Assembly: GCA_016720705.1 (NCBI GenBank)
Contig: JADKKB010000005.1
Span: forward strand, 434,001-498,000
Reading direction: 5' to 3'
DNA: 64,000 bases
Source: Chloracidobacterium sp.
GTDB lineage: Bacteria; Acidobacteriota; Blastocatellia; Pyrinomonadales; Pyrinomonadaceae
Shown one piece after another: positions 55,223 to 64,000 of the stretch (the first letter of the stretch is position 1; each line of letters begins with the position of its first letter). Below the pieces are notes generated by a model that saw only the letters and a program-made list of their open reading frames with translations, had not been told where the DNA came from and ran no database searches. A program made the translations under genes and the position numbers.

Positions 55223-55780
55223 ATGAAAGACCTAATAACATCAGTATTAATGATACTTGTTTTGACAGTTTCGCTAGGTATCCTTTATCCATTCGCTGTT
55301 TGGGGCGTGTCGCAAGGATTGTTCCCAAGAGCGGCAAATGGTTCACTCGCCGAGGTAGACGGAAAGATCGTTGGTTCCGAATTGATCGGACAAACATTCA
55401 CCTCGCCGCGATACTTCTGTTCGCGACCGTCAGTTGCAGGCGACGGATACGATGCCGCAGCATCCGGTGGTTCGAACTTAGGGCCGACCAGCAAAAAAAT
55501 GATCGACCGGATCGCGGATGATTCGACATCGATGCAGGCAGATAATCCGAATACTAAAGTTCCGGCCGATCTTGTAACCACAAGCGCGTCCGGCCTAGAT
55601 CCCCATATTTCACCCGCTGCTGCCGATTTTCAGGTCTCGCGAGTCGCAAGAGAGCGTAATATGAATGAGAATGAGGTGAGAAAGCTTGTCGCTCAATTTA
55701 CACAGGGCCGTGAACTCGGGTTTCTGGGTGAACCACGCGTAAACGTACTATTGTTAAATCTAGCTTTGGACAAGAATTAA
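55223..55780 (+). CDS. kdpC: K+-transporting ATPase subunit C
   Basis: 185 residues with one N-terminal membrane segment (about 5-28) and the KdpC signature RYFCSRPSVAGDGYDAAASG. KdpC is an accessory subunit that raises nucleotide affinity in the complex. It follows kdpB by 7 bp. Confidence 0.97.
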   Translation: MKDLITSVLMILVLTVSLGILYPFAVWGVSQGLFPRAANGSLAEVDGKIVGSELIGQTFTSPRYFCSRPSVAGDGYDAAASGGSNLGPTSKKMIDRIADDSTSMQADNPNTKVPADLVTTSASGLDPHISPAAADFQVSRVARERNMNENEVRKLVAQFTQGRELGFLGEPRVNVLLLNLALDKN

Positions 55781-55781
55781 A

Positions 55782-56966
55782 GTGATATTTGTCGACACGC
55801 ATACGACTGAAAGGCCGGATCACGACGGGACGCGGCCAAACGCTGATGAATTGCTCAGAGCCCTGCAAGAGAATGAGCGGGCAAAGTTGCGCGTCTATAT
55901 CGGTGCCGCGGCGGGGGTCGGTAAGACCTACCGAATGTTGCAGGATGCGGCTCAATTGAAGGGACAGGGCATCGACGTTGTTATCGCGACGGTCGACACC
56001 CACGGCCGTATCGAAACTGAGGAGCAGATCGGCGATCTCGAAATTATTCCGCTGAAAGAAATAGAATATCGCGGAAACACGTTCGAAGAGATGGACATCT
56101 CGGCTGTGATCGAACGACATCCGGCAGTTGCGCTCGTGGACGAACTTGCCCACACCAATATTGAAGGTTCGAAGAATAATAAGCGCTACGAGGATGTGAT
56201 CGAACTACTAAAAAACGGGATCTCCGTTGTCACTGCGGTCAATATTCAGCATATAGAGTCTCTTAATGACGCTATTGCACGCACAACAAATGTGCAGGTT
56301 CGCGAGACCGTACCGGACTCCTTTTTTAAGAATGCCGATGAAATAATAGACGTTGACATATCGATCGACACACTTCGGACACGCCTCCGTCAAGGGAAGA
56401 TCTATTCGGTCGAAAAGATCGAACAGTCGCTCAATAATTTTTTCCGAAAGGGAAACCTTGCGGCCTTGCGAGAACTCTCGCTGCGACAGGTCGCCCATTT
56501 TCAGTCCACACAGGATCAGGAATACCGGACACGAGAAGGCCTCGATCAGGCGGTCATCCCTGAAAAGGTGATGGTTTGTATGGCGTCTCGCGGAAGCGCT
56601 AAGAAGATACTGCGCACGGGGTCGCGTATCGCCGGACGATTTGCCGATGATGACTGGATCGCCGTCTATGTCGAAACCTCCGACGAAGAAATGGGACGCA
56701 TTTCCCCCGAAAATTACGCAACTCTGCAGGACAATATTCGATTTGCGACCTCGCTTGGGGCAAGGGTCGTGCATCTCAAATCCAATAACGTTGCCGATGC
56801 ACTGCTCGGCTTTGCTCGCCATAATGGCATCACTCACGTTATCTTTGGCCAGTCGGCAAGATCGCGGTGGGAGATATTCTGGAAAGGCTCGATCATTAAC
56901 CGCTTTTTAAGCGAAGTAAAGGATGCCTCAGTTCACGTGATCCCACTCGAAAGAGAAAGTACTTAA
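55782..56966 (+). CDS. KdpD N-terminal sensor protein (KdpD plus USP domains)
   Basis: 394 residues from GTG 55782, 1 bp after the kdpC stop. It has the KdpD domain with Walker A GAAAGVGKT (41-49), ALVDELAHTNIEGSKNNKRY and VNIQHIESLND, then a universal-stress (USP-like) domain (about 250-390, VMVCMASRGSAKKILRTGSR; THVIFGQSARSRW). No transmitter domain is present. The transmitter half is encoded at 48248-49363, so KdpD is split into two proteins. Confidence 0.9.
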   Translation: MIFVDTHTTERPDHDGTRPNADELLRALQENERAKLRVYIGAAAGVGKTYRMLQDAAQLKGQGIDVVIATVDTHGRIETEEQIGDLEIIPLKEIEYRGNTFEEMDISAVIERHPAVALVDELAHTNIEGSKNNKRYEDVIELLKNGISVVTAVNIQHIESLNDAIARTTNVQVRETVPDSFFKNADEIIDVDISIDTLRTRLRQGKIYSVEKIEQSLNNFFRKGNLAALRELSLRQVAHFQSTQDQEYRTREGLDQAVIPEKVMVCMASRGSAKKILRTGSRIAGRFADDDWIAVYVETSDEEMGRISPENYATLQDNIRFATSLGARVVHLKSNNVADALLGFARHNGITHVIFGQSARSRWEIFWKGSIINRFLSEVKDASVHVIPLEREST

Positions 56967-56995
56967 GCAAACCGCCTTTGATTTCCAGTACGGCG

Positions 56996-57023
56996 ATAAT
57001 GCAGAATGAGAAGTCTGCATTAT
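56996..57023 (+). promoter_or_regulatory. Hairpin covering the cca start codon
   Basis: ATAATGCAGA (56996-57005) pairs perfectly over 10 positions with TCTGCATTAT (57014-57023). The ATG is 57022-57024, so two of its bases are in the stem. No ribosome site is seen. Confidence 0.55.
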
Positions 57024-58407
57024 GTCGAATATTCCGAAGAAAATTACTGATATTGCCGAAGCTATTCGTTCGATCGGCGGCCGTGCAATGCTTGTTGGCG
57101 GTTGCGTACGCGACGAACTGATGGATGTCGATCCGAAGGATTGGGATGTTGAGGTTTACGGCGTCGAGCCTGCGAAGTTGCGTGGATTACTCGATTCGTT
57201 CGGCGAGGTCAACGTGGTCGGTGAGGCGTTTGCGGTTTATAAGATCGGTTCAGATCTTGACGTATCGCTACCGCGAAGGGAACGAAAAGAGGGTCGAGGC
57301 CATCGGGCGTTCGTCGTCGAAGGCGACCCGGATATGTCGTTCAAAGAGGCGTGTTCGCGACGTGATTTCACGATCAACGCCATACTCCGTGATATTTTGA
57401 CCGGTGAGATCGTCGATCCGTTTGACGGGCAAGGCGACATTCGCGGCAAAAAACTGCGGATGGTTTCGAGCGAGACTTTTGGTGAGGATTCCCTGAGAGT
57501 TCTACGGGCCGCACAATTCGCGGCGAGGTTTGAGTTTGATCTCGACCCGGAAACCGTCGAGGTTTGCAAGGCGATCGATCTAACCGATCTACCAAAAGAA
57601 CGTATCTGGGGCGAACTCGAAAAGCTTCTATTGCTTTCCGCAAGGCCGTCAATCGGGCTCAAGTGGCTTTATGATCTCGGCATCACGGCTAAGATATTCC
57701 CCGAGATGCAGTCGCTTGTAGGCGTGCCTCAAGAGCCCGCATGGCATCCTGAGGGCAACGTCGATCTCCATACGATGATGGTTTGCGATGAGGCCCGCAA
57801 GCTGATCGACGACCTCGACCATTCGCGAAAGGTTGCCGTAATGCTTGGCTCGCTCGCTCACGATTTTGGCAAACCGCCGACGACCGAATTCATCGACGGG
57901 CGGATCCGATCCCGTGGACACGATGAGGCAGGTGTTGAGCCGACGCTCACATTTCTCGACCGTCTCGGCATCCACACGCTGGACGGCTTTGACGTACGAA
58001 ACCAGGTCGTCCAGCTTGTGCGCTATCACCTCAAGCCCGGCGAATATTACAAAGCCAAATCACCCGTTGGCGACGGTGCTTTTCGTCGGCTTGCACGCAA
58101 GGTCGAACCTGATTTGCTATATCGTGTCGCCAAGGCCGATAGTCTCGGCCGTAATCCAGATTGGCTGCCGAAAGAGAAATGGTTTGGCTCGGAGGCTCAA
58201 GAGTGGTTTATCGCAAAAGTCCGCGAACTTGATATTGAGAAGAAAGCTCCCGATCCGATCCTGATGGGGCGGCATTTGATCGAACTCGGACTTACACCGT
58301 CTCCGCGTTTTCGTGAGATCCTGGATGCCGTCTATGAACTGCAACTTGACAGCAAAATAACTGATCTTGACCAAGCGGTTGCGGAAGCTCAAAAGCATAT
58401 CCACTAA
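57022..58407 (+). CDS. cca: tRNA nucleotidyltransferase (CCA-adding) with HD domain
   Basis: 461 residues. The head domain has GGCVRDELM and DWDVEVYG (catalytic Asp pair), DFTINAI and the RRA-type RVLRAAQFAARF. A C-terminal HD phosphohydrolase-like domain (SLAHDFGKPP) follows. It adds or repairs the 3' CCA end of tRNA; a poly(A) polymerase role cannot be excluded by sequence alone. Confidence 0.93.
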   Translation: MSNIPKKITDIAEAIRSIGGRAMLVGGCVRDELMDVDPKDWDVEVYGVEPAKLRGLLDSFGEVNVVGEAFAVYKIGSDLDVSLPRRERKEGRGHRAFVVEGDPDMSFKEACSRRDFTINAILRDILTGEIVDPFDGQGDIRGKKLRMVSSETFGEDSLRVLRAAQFAARFEFDLDPETVEVCKAIDLTDLPKERIWGELEKLLLLSARPSIGLKWLYDLGITAKIFPEMQSLVGVPQEPAWHPEGNVDLHTMMVCDEARKLIDDLDHSRKVAVMLGSLAHDFGKPPTTEFIDGRIRSRGHDEAGVEPTLTFLDRLGIHTLDGFDVRNQVVQLVRYHLKPGEYYKAKSPVGDGAFRRLARKVEPDLLYRVAKADSLGRNPDWLPKEKWFGSEAQEWFIAKVRELDIEKKAPDPILMGRHLIELGLTPSPRFREILDAVYELQLDSKITDLDQAVAEAQKHIH

Positions 58408-58418
58408 AAACGAAAAAT

Positions 58419-58452
58419 GCGATCTGTAATCGTTTTAGCAATTACAGATCGC
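58419..58452. terminator. Inverted repeat between convergent cca and rpoD
   Basis: GCGATCTGTAAT (58419-58430) pairs perfectly over 12 positions with ATTACAGATCGC (58441-58452) around a 10-base loop. It lies in the 64-bp gap where two genes converge, so it may terminate both. T tracts are weak on both sides. Confidence 0.6.
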
Positions 58453-58471
58453 AAATTGTATCCTACAAATG

Positions 58472-60205
58472 TTAGGACTGCTTTCCTTCCAAAAACGCTT
58501 TTAATCGACGCGAACGCGACGGGTGACGTAGCTTTCTGAGGGCTTTTGCCTCGATCTGTCGAATTCGTTCGCGGGTGACGGCAAAGTGTTGGCCGACCTC
58601 CTCGAGCGTGTGTTCGGACCCCGTGTTACCGAGGCCGAAACGCATTTTGATAACCTTTTCCTCACGTGGCGTCAATGTTGCTAGAACCTCGTCAGTGATC
58701 TCACGCAAATTCGAAAACGTAACGGATTCTGCCGGGTTGAGGATCGATCGATCCTCGATAAAGTCGCCCAGGTGAGAGTCTTCCTCTTCCCCGATCGGCG
58801 TTTCCAAACTGATCGGTTCCTGAGCGATCTTGAGTACCTTTCGGACCTTAGACACCGGAATGTCCATTCGCTTTGCGATCTCCTCGGATGTTGGCTCGCG
58901 GCCAAGTTCCTGCACGAGAAGTCGCGATGTCCGAATGAGCTTGTTGATCGTTTCGATCATATGGACCGGGATACGGATCGTACGGGCCTGATCGGCGATC
59001 GCACGGGTAATAGCCTGACGGATCCACCACGTCGCATACGTCGAAAACTTATATCCGCGACGCCATTCAAACTTATCTACCGCCTTCATAAGCCCGATAT
59101 TGCCTTCCTGAATGAGGTCGAGGAACTGCAGGCCGCGGTTGGTATATTTTTTAGCGATCGAAACCACGAGTCGCAGATTGGCCTCGACCAACTCGCGTTT
59201 GGCCTTATTGGTGTCAAATTCGCCGATACTGATCGTTTTGTACGAACGCTTGATCTCAACGGTGGGAAGATGATACTTCTCTTCGATCTCAGCGATGGCC
59301 GCATTGGCATCGGCAATCTTGGCTAGAAGTTCTTTCTTCTCAGCGGTTGCGGGTTTTTTCTCAAGCTTTTCATTAGCCTTTTTGATCGCCCTTTCCGAGG
59401 TCTGAATGTCGGTCACGACCTTTCGGATCGCGGCGATCATTTTCTGATTCGAATTTTCGGTCAGGTTAAGCTGCTTGATCTCCTGTGCGATCTCCAGACG
59501 CAACCGAGCGGTCTTACGCTTGAGAGTCAAAACCTTCTTGGATTTCTTGCCGTCCGCCTTTTTCTGCTCGTTGACTAAGGACGTCCAGGTTTTTAAGGCA
59601 ACGTGAAAATGCTCCGCAATATTACCGATGCCCTCAAGGGTCCATCGCATATATTCCTCGGCCTTGTCCTCCTCGATCGAGATGTCTGCCTGTTCCGAAA
59701 AGACTACGGTTTCGCGAATCGTTGCACGCTTTTCGACCAGATCCTCGGCGATCTTGATCAGGCGCCCGACTGCGATCGGCGAACGCGATATCGCCTTATG
59801 CGTCTTGATCTGGCCTCGCTCGATGCGCTGAGCGATCGTGACTTCGCCTTCACGGTTAAGTAGCGGCACAACGCCCATTTCACGTAGATAGAGGCGCACC
59901 GGATCGTTGGATTTGTCGAGAGCTCCCGCCGAAAGATCAAGGTCGATATCGTCTTCGTCGGCTGCTTCCTCTTCCTGATCCTCGTCAAGTGCGAGGGCCG
60001 ACGCATTTTCCAAAAGTTGTGCGTCGGTCTCGGCGACTGAGATATTGGCGCCCTCTAAACGGTCAAGTACGTCCTCCAGATCATCGGCGGACATCATATT
60101 TTCGGGAATCTGGCGATGGAGTTCGTCCATGCTCAGAAATTTCTTTCGCTTGCCGAGGGCGACCAAGCGATCCATCAAGTCTTCTTTTTCGTCGTAATCA
60201 GCCAT
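58472..60205 (-). CDS. rpoD: RNA polymerase sigma factor RpoD (sigma-70)
   Basis: 577 residues. Region 1.1-like N-terminus, an acidic stretch (about 70-95), then region 1.2 (DPVRLYLREMGVVPLL), region 2 (LRLVVSIAKKYTNRGLQFLD, KFSTYATWWIRQAITRAI), region 3 and region 4 (LEEVGQHFAVTRERIRQIEA). It is the housekeeping sigma factor. It is the last gene of the mutS2-dnaG-rpoD set. Confidence 0.97.
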   Translation of the reverse strand: MADYDEKEDLMDRLVALGKRKKFLSMDELHRQIPENMMSADDLEDVLDRLEGANISVAETDAQLLENASALALDEDQEEEAADEDDIDLDLSAGALDKSNDPVRLYLREMGVVPLLNREGEVTIAQRIERGQIKTHKAISRSPIAVGRLIKIAEDLVEKRATIRETVVFSEQADISIEEDKAEEYMRWTLEGIGNIAEHFHVALKTWTSLVNEQKKADGKKSKKVLTLKRKTARLRLEIAQEIKQLNLTENSNQKMIAAIRKVVTDIQTSERAIKKANEKLEKKPATAEKKELLAKIADANAAIAEIEEKYHLPTVEIKRSYKTISIGEFDTNKAKRELVEANLRLVVSIAKKYTNRGLQFLDLIQEGNIGLMKAVDKFEWRRGYKFSTYATWWIRQAITRAIADQARTIRIPVHMIETINKLIRTSRLLVQELGREPTSEEIAKRMDIPVSKVRKVLKIAQEPISLETPIGEEEDSHLGDFIEDRSILNPAESVTFSNLREITDEVLATLTPREEKVIKMRFGLGNTGSEHTLEEVGQHFAVTRERIRQIEAKALRKLRHPSRSRRLKAFLEGKQS

Positions 60206-60278
60206 AAAATCATCAAAAACCTTTGATTAAATCTTCGCGGTTATCGTTGTTCGCGAACTAGATATTAACGCCGTAAGC

Positions 60279-60300
60279 GTGGAAATAGTTTCATTCCCAC
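60279..60300 (-). repeat. Hairpin in dnaG-rpoD spacer
   Basis: On the minus strand GTGGGAA pairs with TTTCCAC with one G-U pair; on the plus strand the same position would be an A-C mismatch. This fits an RNA hairpin in the dnaG-rpoD transcript. Confidence 0.5.
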
Positions 60301-60326
60301 CGGCGGGTTTAAAAAACCAAATTATA

Positions 60327-62204
60327 TCACAATTCAGTGGTCTGCCGCTGTAATTCACGCCTTATTTTTTCGAGTTCGAGCTGTTCGTAGGTGAGTTGGC
60401 TAAAAAGCTCGCTATTGCCCGACTGTTCAGCCATAACAGCGTCGCGGCTGATCTCAACAATTCGATTTGCGATCGCCATATTTCTAAGTGTGAATACGCA
60501 ATTTTCCGCTTCGGTAAGGACTGCGTCCATCACCTCGTCCTTTTCGCGTCTCGGTTCGCCCTTTAGCAGCAGATGGGCAAGGTCGACAGACGTTTCATCG
60601 TCGCCGATATGCTCGAGGATCGTCTCTTGCGAAACATCCATTTTATCGCGAGTGATAGCAATAAATGCATCGAAAAGCTCGGCTGTAGCAAGGTCTTGGT
60701 AATCGCTGGGCTCAAGTTGCGGAATGATAGCGTCACGAAGGTCGCGGTCAAAAACGAGTAGTTCCAACAAACGGCGTTCTGCGATAGTGATCTTGCCTCT
60801 AGGTGCTTTGCGGATCCCTGTAATCTCAATAGGCTGATTGCCTCGCGCATCCGTACGAACCGCTTCCTTCATTGAATTCCACCATTCACGACGCGTTCCG
60901 GGATCATCGACTCGCATAGCAAGCATTAGTTGATCGAAAAACTGTCGATGGGCAGCACGTCCCTTGTTGGTGCTTCGAAACGAGGCACAAATCGGCATCA
61001 CCTCTTCAATGAACTTGATCCGTTGCTGATTATTGGAAAGATTGTATTCTGTTGGCATCCTCGTAATGAGAAAGTCCAGAATTGACGGTGCTTGCCCACG
61101 CAACTGATTAAACTTTTCAGCCCCGTCCCTACGGATGAAGTCATCGGGGTCAAGCTTGTCGGGTAACTGCAGTACTTTCAATTCGAATCCAGCGAATAGC
61201 AATGAACTCATGATCTTCTTTGCTGCTTTTGCTCCTGCCTCGTCACTGTCATAAGTAATTACAATGTTTTCTGTAAACCGTTTAATCACTTTGGCTTGCT
61301 GAGGCGTAAAGGCCGTGCCGAGGCTGGCAGCGACGTTCGTTATTCCAAACTGGGCGAGGGCAATCAGGTCGAGATAACCTTCGACTAGGATGGCGAATTT
61401 CTTTTTGCGGATCTCGTCTTTCGCCTGAAACAGGCCATAAAGATGCTCGCCCTTAGTGTAGGCGGGCGTCTCGGGCGAGTTGAGATATTTTGGCTGGTCC
61501 TCTGGGTCGAGCGAACGTGCACCAAAGGCGACCGGACGGCCATTAACGTCAAGAACAGGGAACATTATCCGTCCGCGAAAACGGTCAAAGGTGCGTTCTT
61601 TTTCTTCGTTTACGGAGACAAGGCCGGACTGTACGATGAGTTTTTCGTCGGCACCGTAATCGCGTAAAACAGACAGCAGATCATCCCAGCTATCGTGTGC
61701 AAAGCCGATGCGAAACTGTTTTTGAACCTCGTCTGAGATGCCTCGGGTCTCGAGATAAGCCCGAGCCTCTTTTGCCTTTTTACTTTTGCCTTGCAGCTCT
61801 TTTTCCCAGTGATCGAGTGCGATCTGATTGAGCTCGATGATCTGATCAGCCAACTGCTTTTTTTCCTCACGCTGCTTTCGGCCGCGTTCATAGTTCGCAT
61901 CATCTATCGGCTCCGGCAGCATCACGCCCGAGATCTCGGCGACACGCTTGACCGCCTCAGGGAAGTTCAATCCCTCCATCTCCATCAGAAAGTTGTATGC
62001 CGTACCGCCCTTGCCGCAGCCGAAACATTTGTAAAAACCCTTGCTCGGATTGACCGAGAATGACGGAGTCTTTTCCTGATGAAACGGACAACACGCCATC
62101 CAATTCGCCCCTTTCTTCTTCAGATCCTGAGCATACGGCTGTATTATCCGCACTAAATCGGCACGGTTTTTCAGATCGTCAATGAAATATTGTGGGTAGA
62201 GCAT
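60327..62204 (-). CDS. dnaG: DNA primase
   Basis: 625 residues. N-terminal zinc ribbon (CCPFHQEKTPSFSVNPSKGF and CFGCGKGG), the RNA polymerase core with TOPRIM (VEGYLDLIALAQFGI), and a C-terminal helicase-binding region. It makes RNA primers at the replication fork. It follows mutS2 by 3 bp and precedes rpoD by 121 bp. Confidence 0.97.
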   Translation of the reverse strand: MLYPQYFIDDLKNRADLVRIIQPYAQDLKKKGANWMACCPFHQEKTPSFSVNPSKGFYKCFGCGKGGTAYNFLMEMEGLNFPEAVKRVAEISGVMLPEPIDDANYERGRKQREEKKQLADQIIELNQIALDHWEKELQGKSKKAKEARAYLETRGISDEVQKQFRIGFAHDSWDDLLSVLRDYGADEKLIVQSGLVSVNEEKERTFDRFRGRIMFPVLDVNGRPVAFGARSLDPEDQPKYLNSPETPAYTKGEHLYGLFQAKDEIRKKKFAILVEGYLDLIALAQFGITNVAASLGTAFTPQQAKVIKRFTENIVITYDSDEAGAKAAKKIMSSLLFAGFELKVLQLPDKLDPDDFIRRDGAEKFNQLRGQAPSILDFLITRMPTEYNLSNNQQRIKFIEEVMPICASFRSTNKGRAAHRQFFDQLMLAMRVDDPGTRREWWNSMKEAVRTDARGNQPIEITGIRKAPRGKITIAERRLLELLVFDRDLRDAIIPQLEPSDYQDLATAELFDAFIAITRDKMDVSQETILEHIGDDETSVDLAHLLLKGEPRREKDEVMDAVLTEAENCVFTLRNMAIANRIVEISRDAVMAEQSGNSELFSQLTYEQLELEKIRRELQRQTTEL

Positions 62205-62207
62205 TCG

Positions 62208-64000
62208 TTATTGCTTTAACTCAGCAATTGTAGCGCCGTGGCCGCCCTGTGATGAAGGGGCGAATTCGAAACGATCGACCATATCACTGTTCTTCAAAAA
62301 GTGATGAACGTAATTCTTTAGTGCGCCTGTGCCAAAGCCGTGGATGATGCGGACGCGGGGCAGAGAGGACATATACGCTTCATCGAGAAAACGATCGATC
62401 TCATACTCCGCCTCTGCCGTGGTCTTGCCGATGAGGTTGAGTTCGGCGGGGGCATCGCCACCGTCGACATCACGCGTTATCAAAGAGCCCCGATCTTTTG
62501 AAGGCACGTTGCCCGACGGCGGAGATTCTGTTTCGGCGAGTTGGAGGTTTGCGACTTTCTCACGCAGTCGCATACCGCCAACGAGTACCTCGGCGACATC
62601 CCGATCGAGCTTTTCGATAACGCCCACATTACCGAATGAGGTGAACACCCGTGATCCAACCGTCAATGGAGTGTCTGCGGGTATCGACGTTGGGTTGTGC
62701 AAATTTGATCCCGGACCCTTGTGTAAACTACCACCACGCGATGAGCTTCCGACCTTGGCCATAACCGCACGGTTCAACTCGGCCTTTCGCGATTGACGTT
62801 CCTTGTCGAGGCGGGTTTTTAGTGCCTTGTCCTCGATGGTCTGGATAAACGCCTTTGACTGGCGGTCAAATTCGTCGACTGCCTTGGCAAGCTCGCCTTC
62901 GAACTCTTTCTGCCGGGCTTTTTCCTTTTTTACGGCTTCAACCTCGAGAGCAGCATATTTCATCGCCGTCGCCTCGCGTTCCTCCTCAAGCGCGATGCGA
63001 AGGTCGGTCGCGATCTTGGTCTCCGTCTGGAGCTTTTTGAGATAGATTTCGGCCTCCTGAGCTGAAATATCGAGATGTCTGCGGGCGTCGTCGATGACGG
63101 GCTGAGTGATGCCAAACCGCCGAGCGATCTCGATCCCCGACGACGCACCGGCAAGGCCGAGCAGTAGTTTGTAAGTCGGCCGCAAGGTCTTTTCGTCAAA
63201 TTCGACGGATGCATTGATCACGCTCGGGTCATTGGCGGCGTACATCTTCAGGCCTCGATAATGTGTCGAAGCGATGACTTGGGCCCCTTTTTGGCGAAAA
63301 TGGTCGACGATGGCAACGCCGAGAGCCGAGCCTTCCTCTGGGTCCGTGCCGGTGCCGGCCTCGTCAAGCAGGACGAGTGACGGCGGTTCACACTCGCCGA
63401 TCATCGAAGCGATATTCGACATATGCGACGAGAACGTCGAGAGATTGGCGGCGAGCGATTGGTGGTCACCGATATCCGCTAAAACTGAGCGGTAAAAGGG
63501 GATTCGAGCTTCACTGGCGGGTACCGGCAACCCCGATATCGCCATCAGGCTCAGCAATCCTGCGGTCTTGAGAACTACGGTCTTGCCGCCCGCATTGGCA
63601 CCCGAAATGATCATCACCGGGCGTCCGTCAGTTAGCGTGAACGAGTTAGGTACGATCCAGTCAGAGTCGCCTGCGTAAACGGGCGACCGCGTACTTGGCA
63701 GTTCGTTAATATTCTGGCCCCCCGCTAACGCAGGTGGGGCTGACAGTAGCGGATGCCGGGCATCGGTCAGGTCGAGGGTTTTGTCGCCGGTTATCTCGGG
63801 CACGACAGCACGGAATTTGCGTGCAAATTCGACCTTTGCTTTGATAAAATCGAGTTCGGCCACGGCCTCGACGGCGAGTTCGACGGCCGGAAGTTGCTCG
63901 CGAAGCTCTTCGGTAAGTGCAAACAAGATACGGGCGATCTCGCGCTCCTCTTTGCCTTTAAGGTTTTGAAGCTCGTTATTAGCCTCGATCGCATCCAATG
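62208..64000 (-). CDS. mutS2: Endonuclease MutS2 (N-terminus beyond window)
   Basis: The 596 residues visible are the C-terminal part; the frame runs on past the window, so the N-terminal part is missing here. The ATPase domain has Walker A SGANAGGKTV and VLLDEAGTGTDPEEGSALG. A coiled-coil-like stretch follows, then a C-terminal Smr nuclease domain (LNLIGKTTAEAEYEIDRFLD, IIHGFGTGALKNYV). MutS2 is linked to suppression of recombination or ribosome rescue, not to classical mismatch repair. Confidence 0.94.
   Translation of the reverse strand, partial: LDAIEANNELQNLKGKEEREIARILFALTEELREQLPAVELAVEAVAELDFIKAKVEFARKFRAVVPEITGDKTLDLTDARHPLLSAPPALAGGQNINELPSTRSPVYAGDSDWIVPNSFTLTDGRPVMIISGANAGGKTVVLKTAGLLSLMAISGLPVPASEARIPFYRSVLADIGDHQSLAANLSTFSSHMSNIASMIGECEPPSLVLLDEAGTGTDPEEGSALGVAIVDHFRQKGAQVIASTHYRGLKMYAANDPSVINASVEFDEKTLRPTYKLLLGLAGASSGIEIARRFGITQPVIDDARRHLDISAQEAEIYLKKLQTETKIATDLRIALEEEREATAMKYAALEVEAVKKEKARQKEFEGELAKAVDEFDRQSKAFIQTIEDKALKTRLDKERQSRKAELNRAVMAKVGSSSRGGSLHKGPGSNLHNPTSIPADTPLTVGSRVFTSFGNVGVIEKLDRDVAEVLVGGMRLREKVANLQLAETESPPSGNVPSKDRGSLITRDVDGGDAPAELNLIGKTTAEAEYEIDRFLDEAYMSSLPRVRIIHGFGTGALKNYVHHFLKNSDMVDRFEFAPSSQGGHGATIAELKQ

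Noticed and set aside
48248..56966. Split KdpD explained as a sequencing frameshift
   Set aside because: The halves are more than 6 kb apart, each complete, with seven or more intact genes between them.

Overview
The window is a stretch of bacterial chromosome. It is dominated by a complete str-S10-spc-alpha ribosomal protein cluster, followed by accBC, rpsO-pnp, a Kdp potassium-transport locus, cca, and a mutS2-dnaG-rpoD group on the other strand. The gene set fits a Gram-negative, Acidobacteriota-like organism, perhaps near Blastocatellia: an exported protein with an N-terminal DUF4097-like region and a C-terminal VWA domain, a Ser/Thr kinase with a membrane tail, an OmpA-like protein, a PEP-CTERM protein, GlyQS-type glycyl-tRNA synthetase, an outer-membrane barrel, and intergenic 'CACAGAG'-type repeats. 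That placement is inference from content only. No rRNA, tRNA, CRISPR array, prophage or intact insertion sequence was seen.

Layout. Positions 1-6691 (minus strand) hold xseB, a DUF2939-like protein, xseA, the exported VWA protein and the Ser/Thr kinase. Positions 6692-8771 hold CGTGCCA repeats, a RepA-like AAA ATPase broken by two frameshifts, and repeat-rich non-coding DNA. Positions 8772-12071 hold a TPR protein, an EamA transporter and a ferredoxin-domain protein. Positions 12121-15647 are visibly more AT-rich: a minimal AraC-type regulator, a small exported six-cysteine peptide, a large exported protein of unknown function, a membrane-anchored thioredoxin-like protein and a small membrane protein. 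Positions 16120-38362 run from rpsL to rplQ on the plus strand, with secY, adk and map inside. Positions 38383-43214 hold accB, accC, rpsO and pnp. Positions 43552-48127 hold three exported proteins and glyQS. Positions 48248-56966 are the Kdp locus, 57022-58407 is cca, and 58472-64000 (minus strand) is rpoD, dnaG and a truncated mutS2.

Main points for a second look. (1) infA, expected between map and rpmJ, is present only as a remnant with several frameshifts and stops. (2) Most longer spacers inside the ribosomal-protein cluster contain inverted repeats; imperfect pairs in six of them are always G-U on the coding-strand RNA and never A-C, which points to conserved RNA hairpins. (3) L4, L22 and S17 carry long Ala/Val/Glu/Lys low-complexity extensions. 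(4) The six-cysteine peptide, large exported protein and thioredoxin-like protein form a compact cassette that may be an undescribed secretion or maturation system. (5) KdpD is encoded as two separate proteins at opposite ends of the Kdp locus, which also carries an outer-membrane barrel protein and two extra small membrane proteins. (6) A strong intrinsic-terminator structure sits directly in front of pnp, and a terminator followed by a structured leader precedes rpsD.

How the genes work together. The central block makes the translation machinery (ribosomal proteins, EF-G, EF-Tu), the RNA polymerase alpha subunit and the SecY translocon. The flanking genes serve RNA turnover and tRNA maturation (pnp, cca, glyQS), DNA replication and repair (dnaG, xseAB, mutS2), housekeeping transcription (rpoD) and fatty-acid precursor supply (accBC). 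The Kdp locus is a self-contained sensing and uptake module for potassium.
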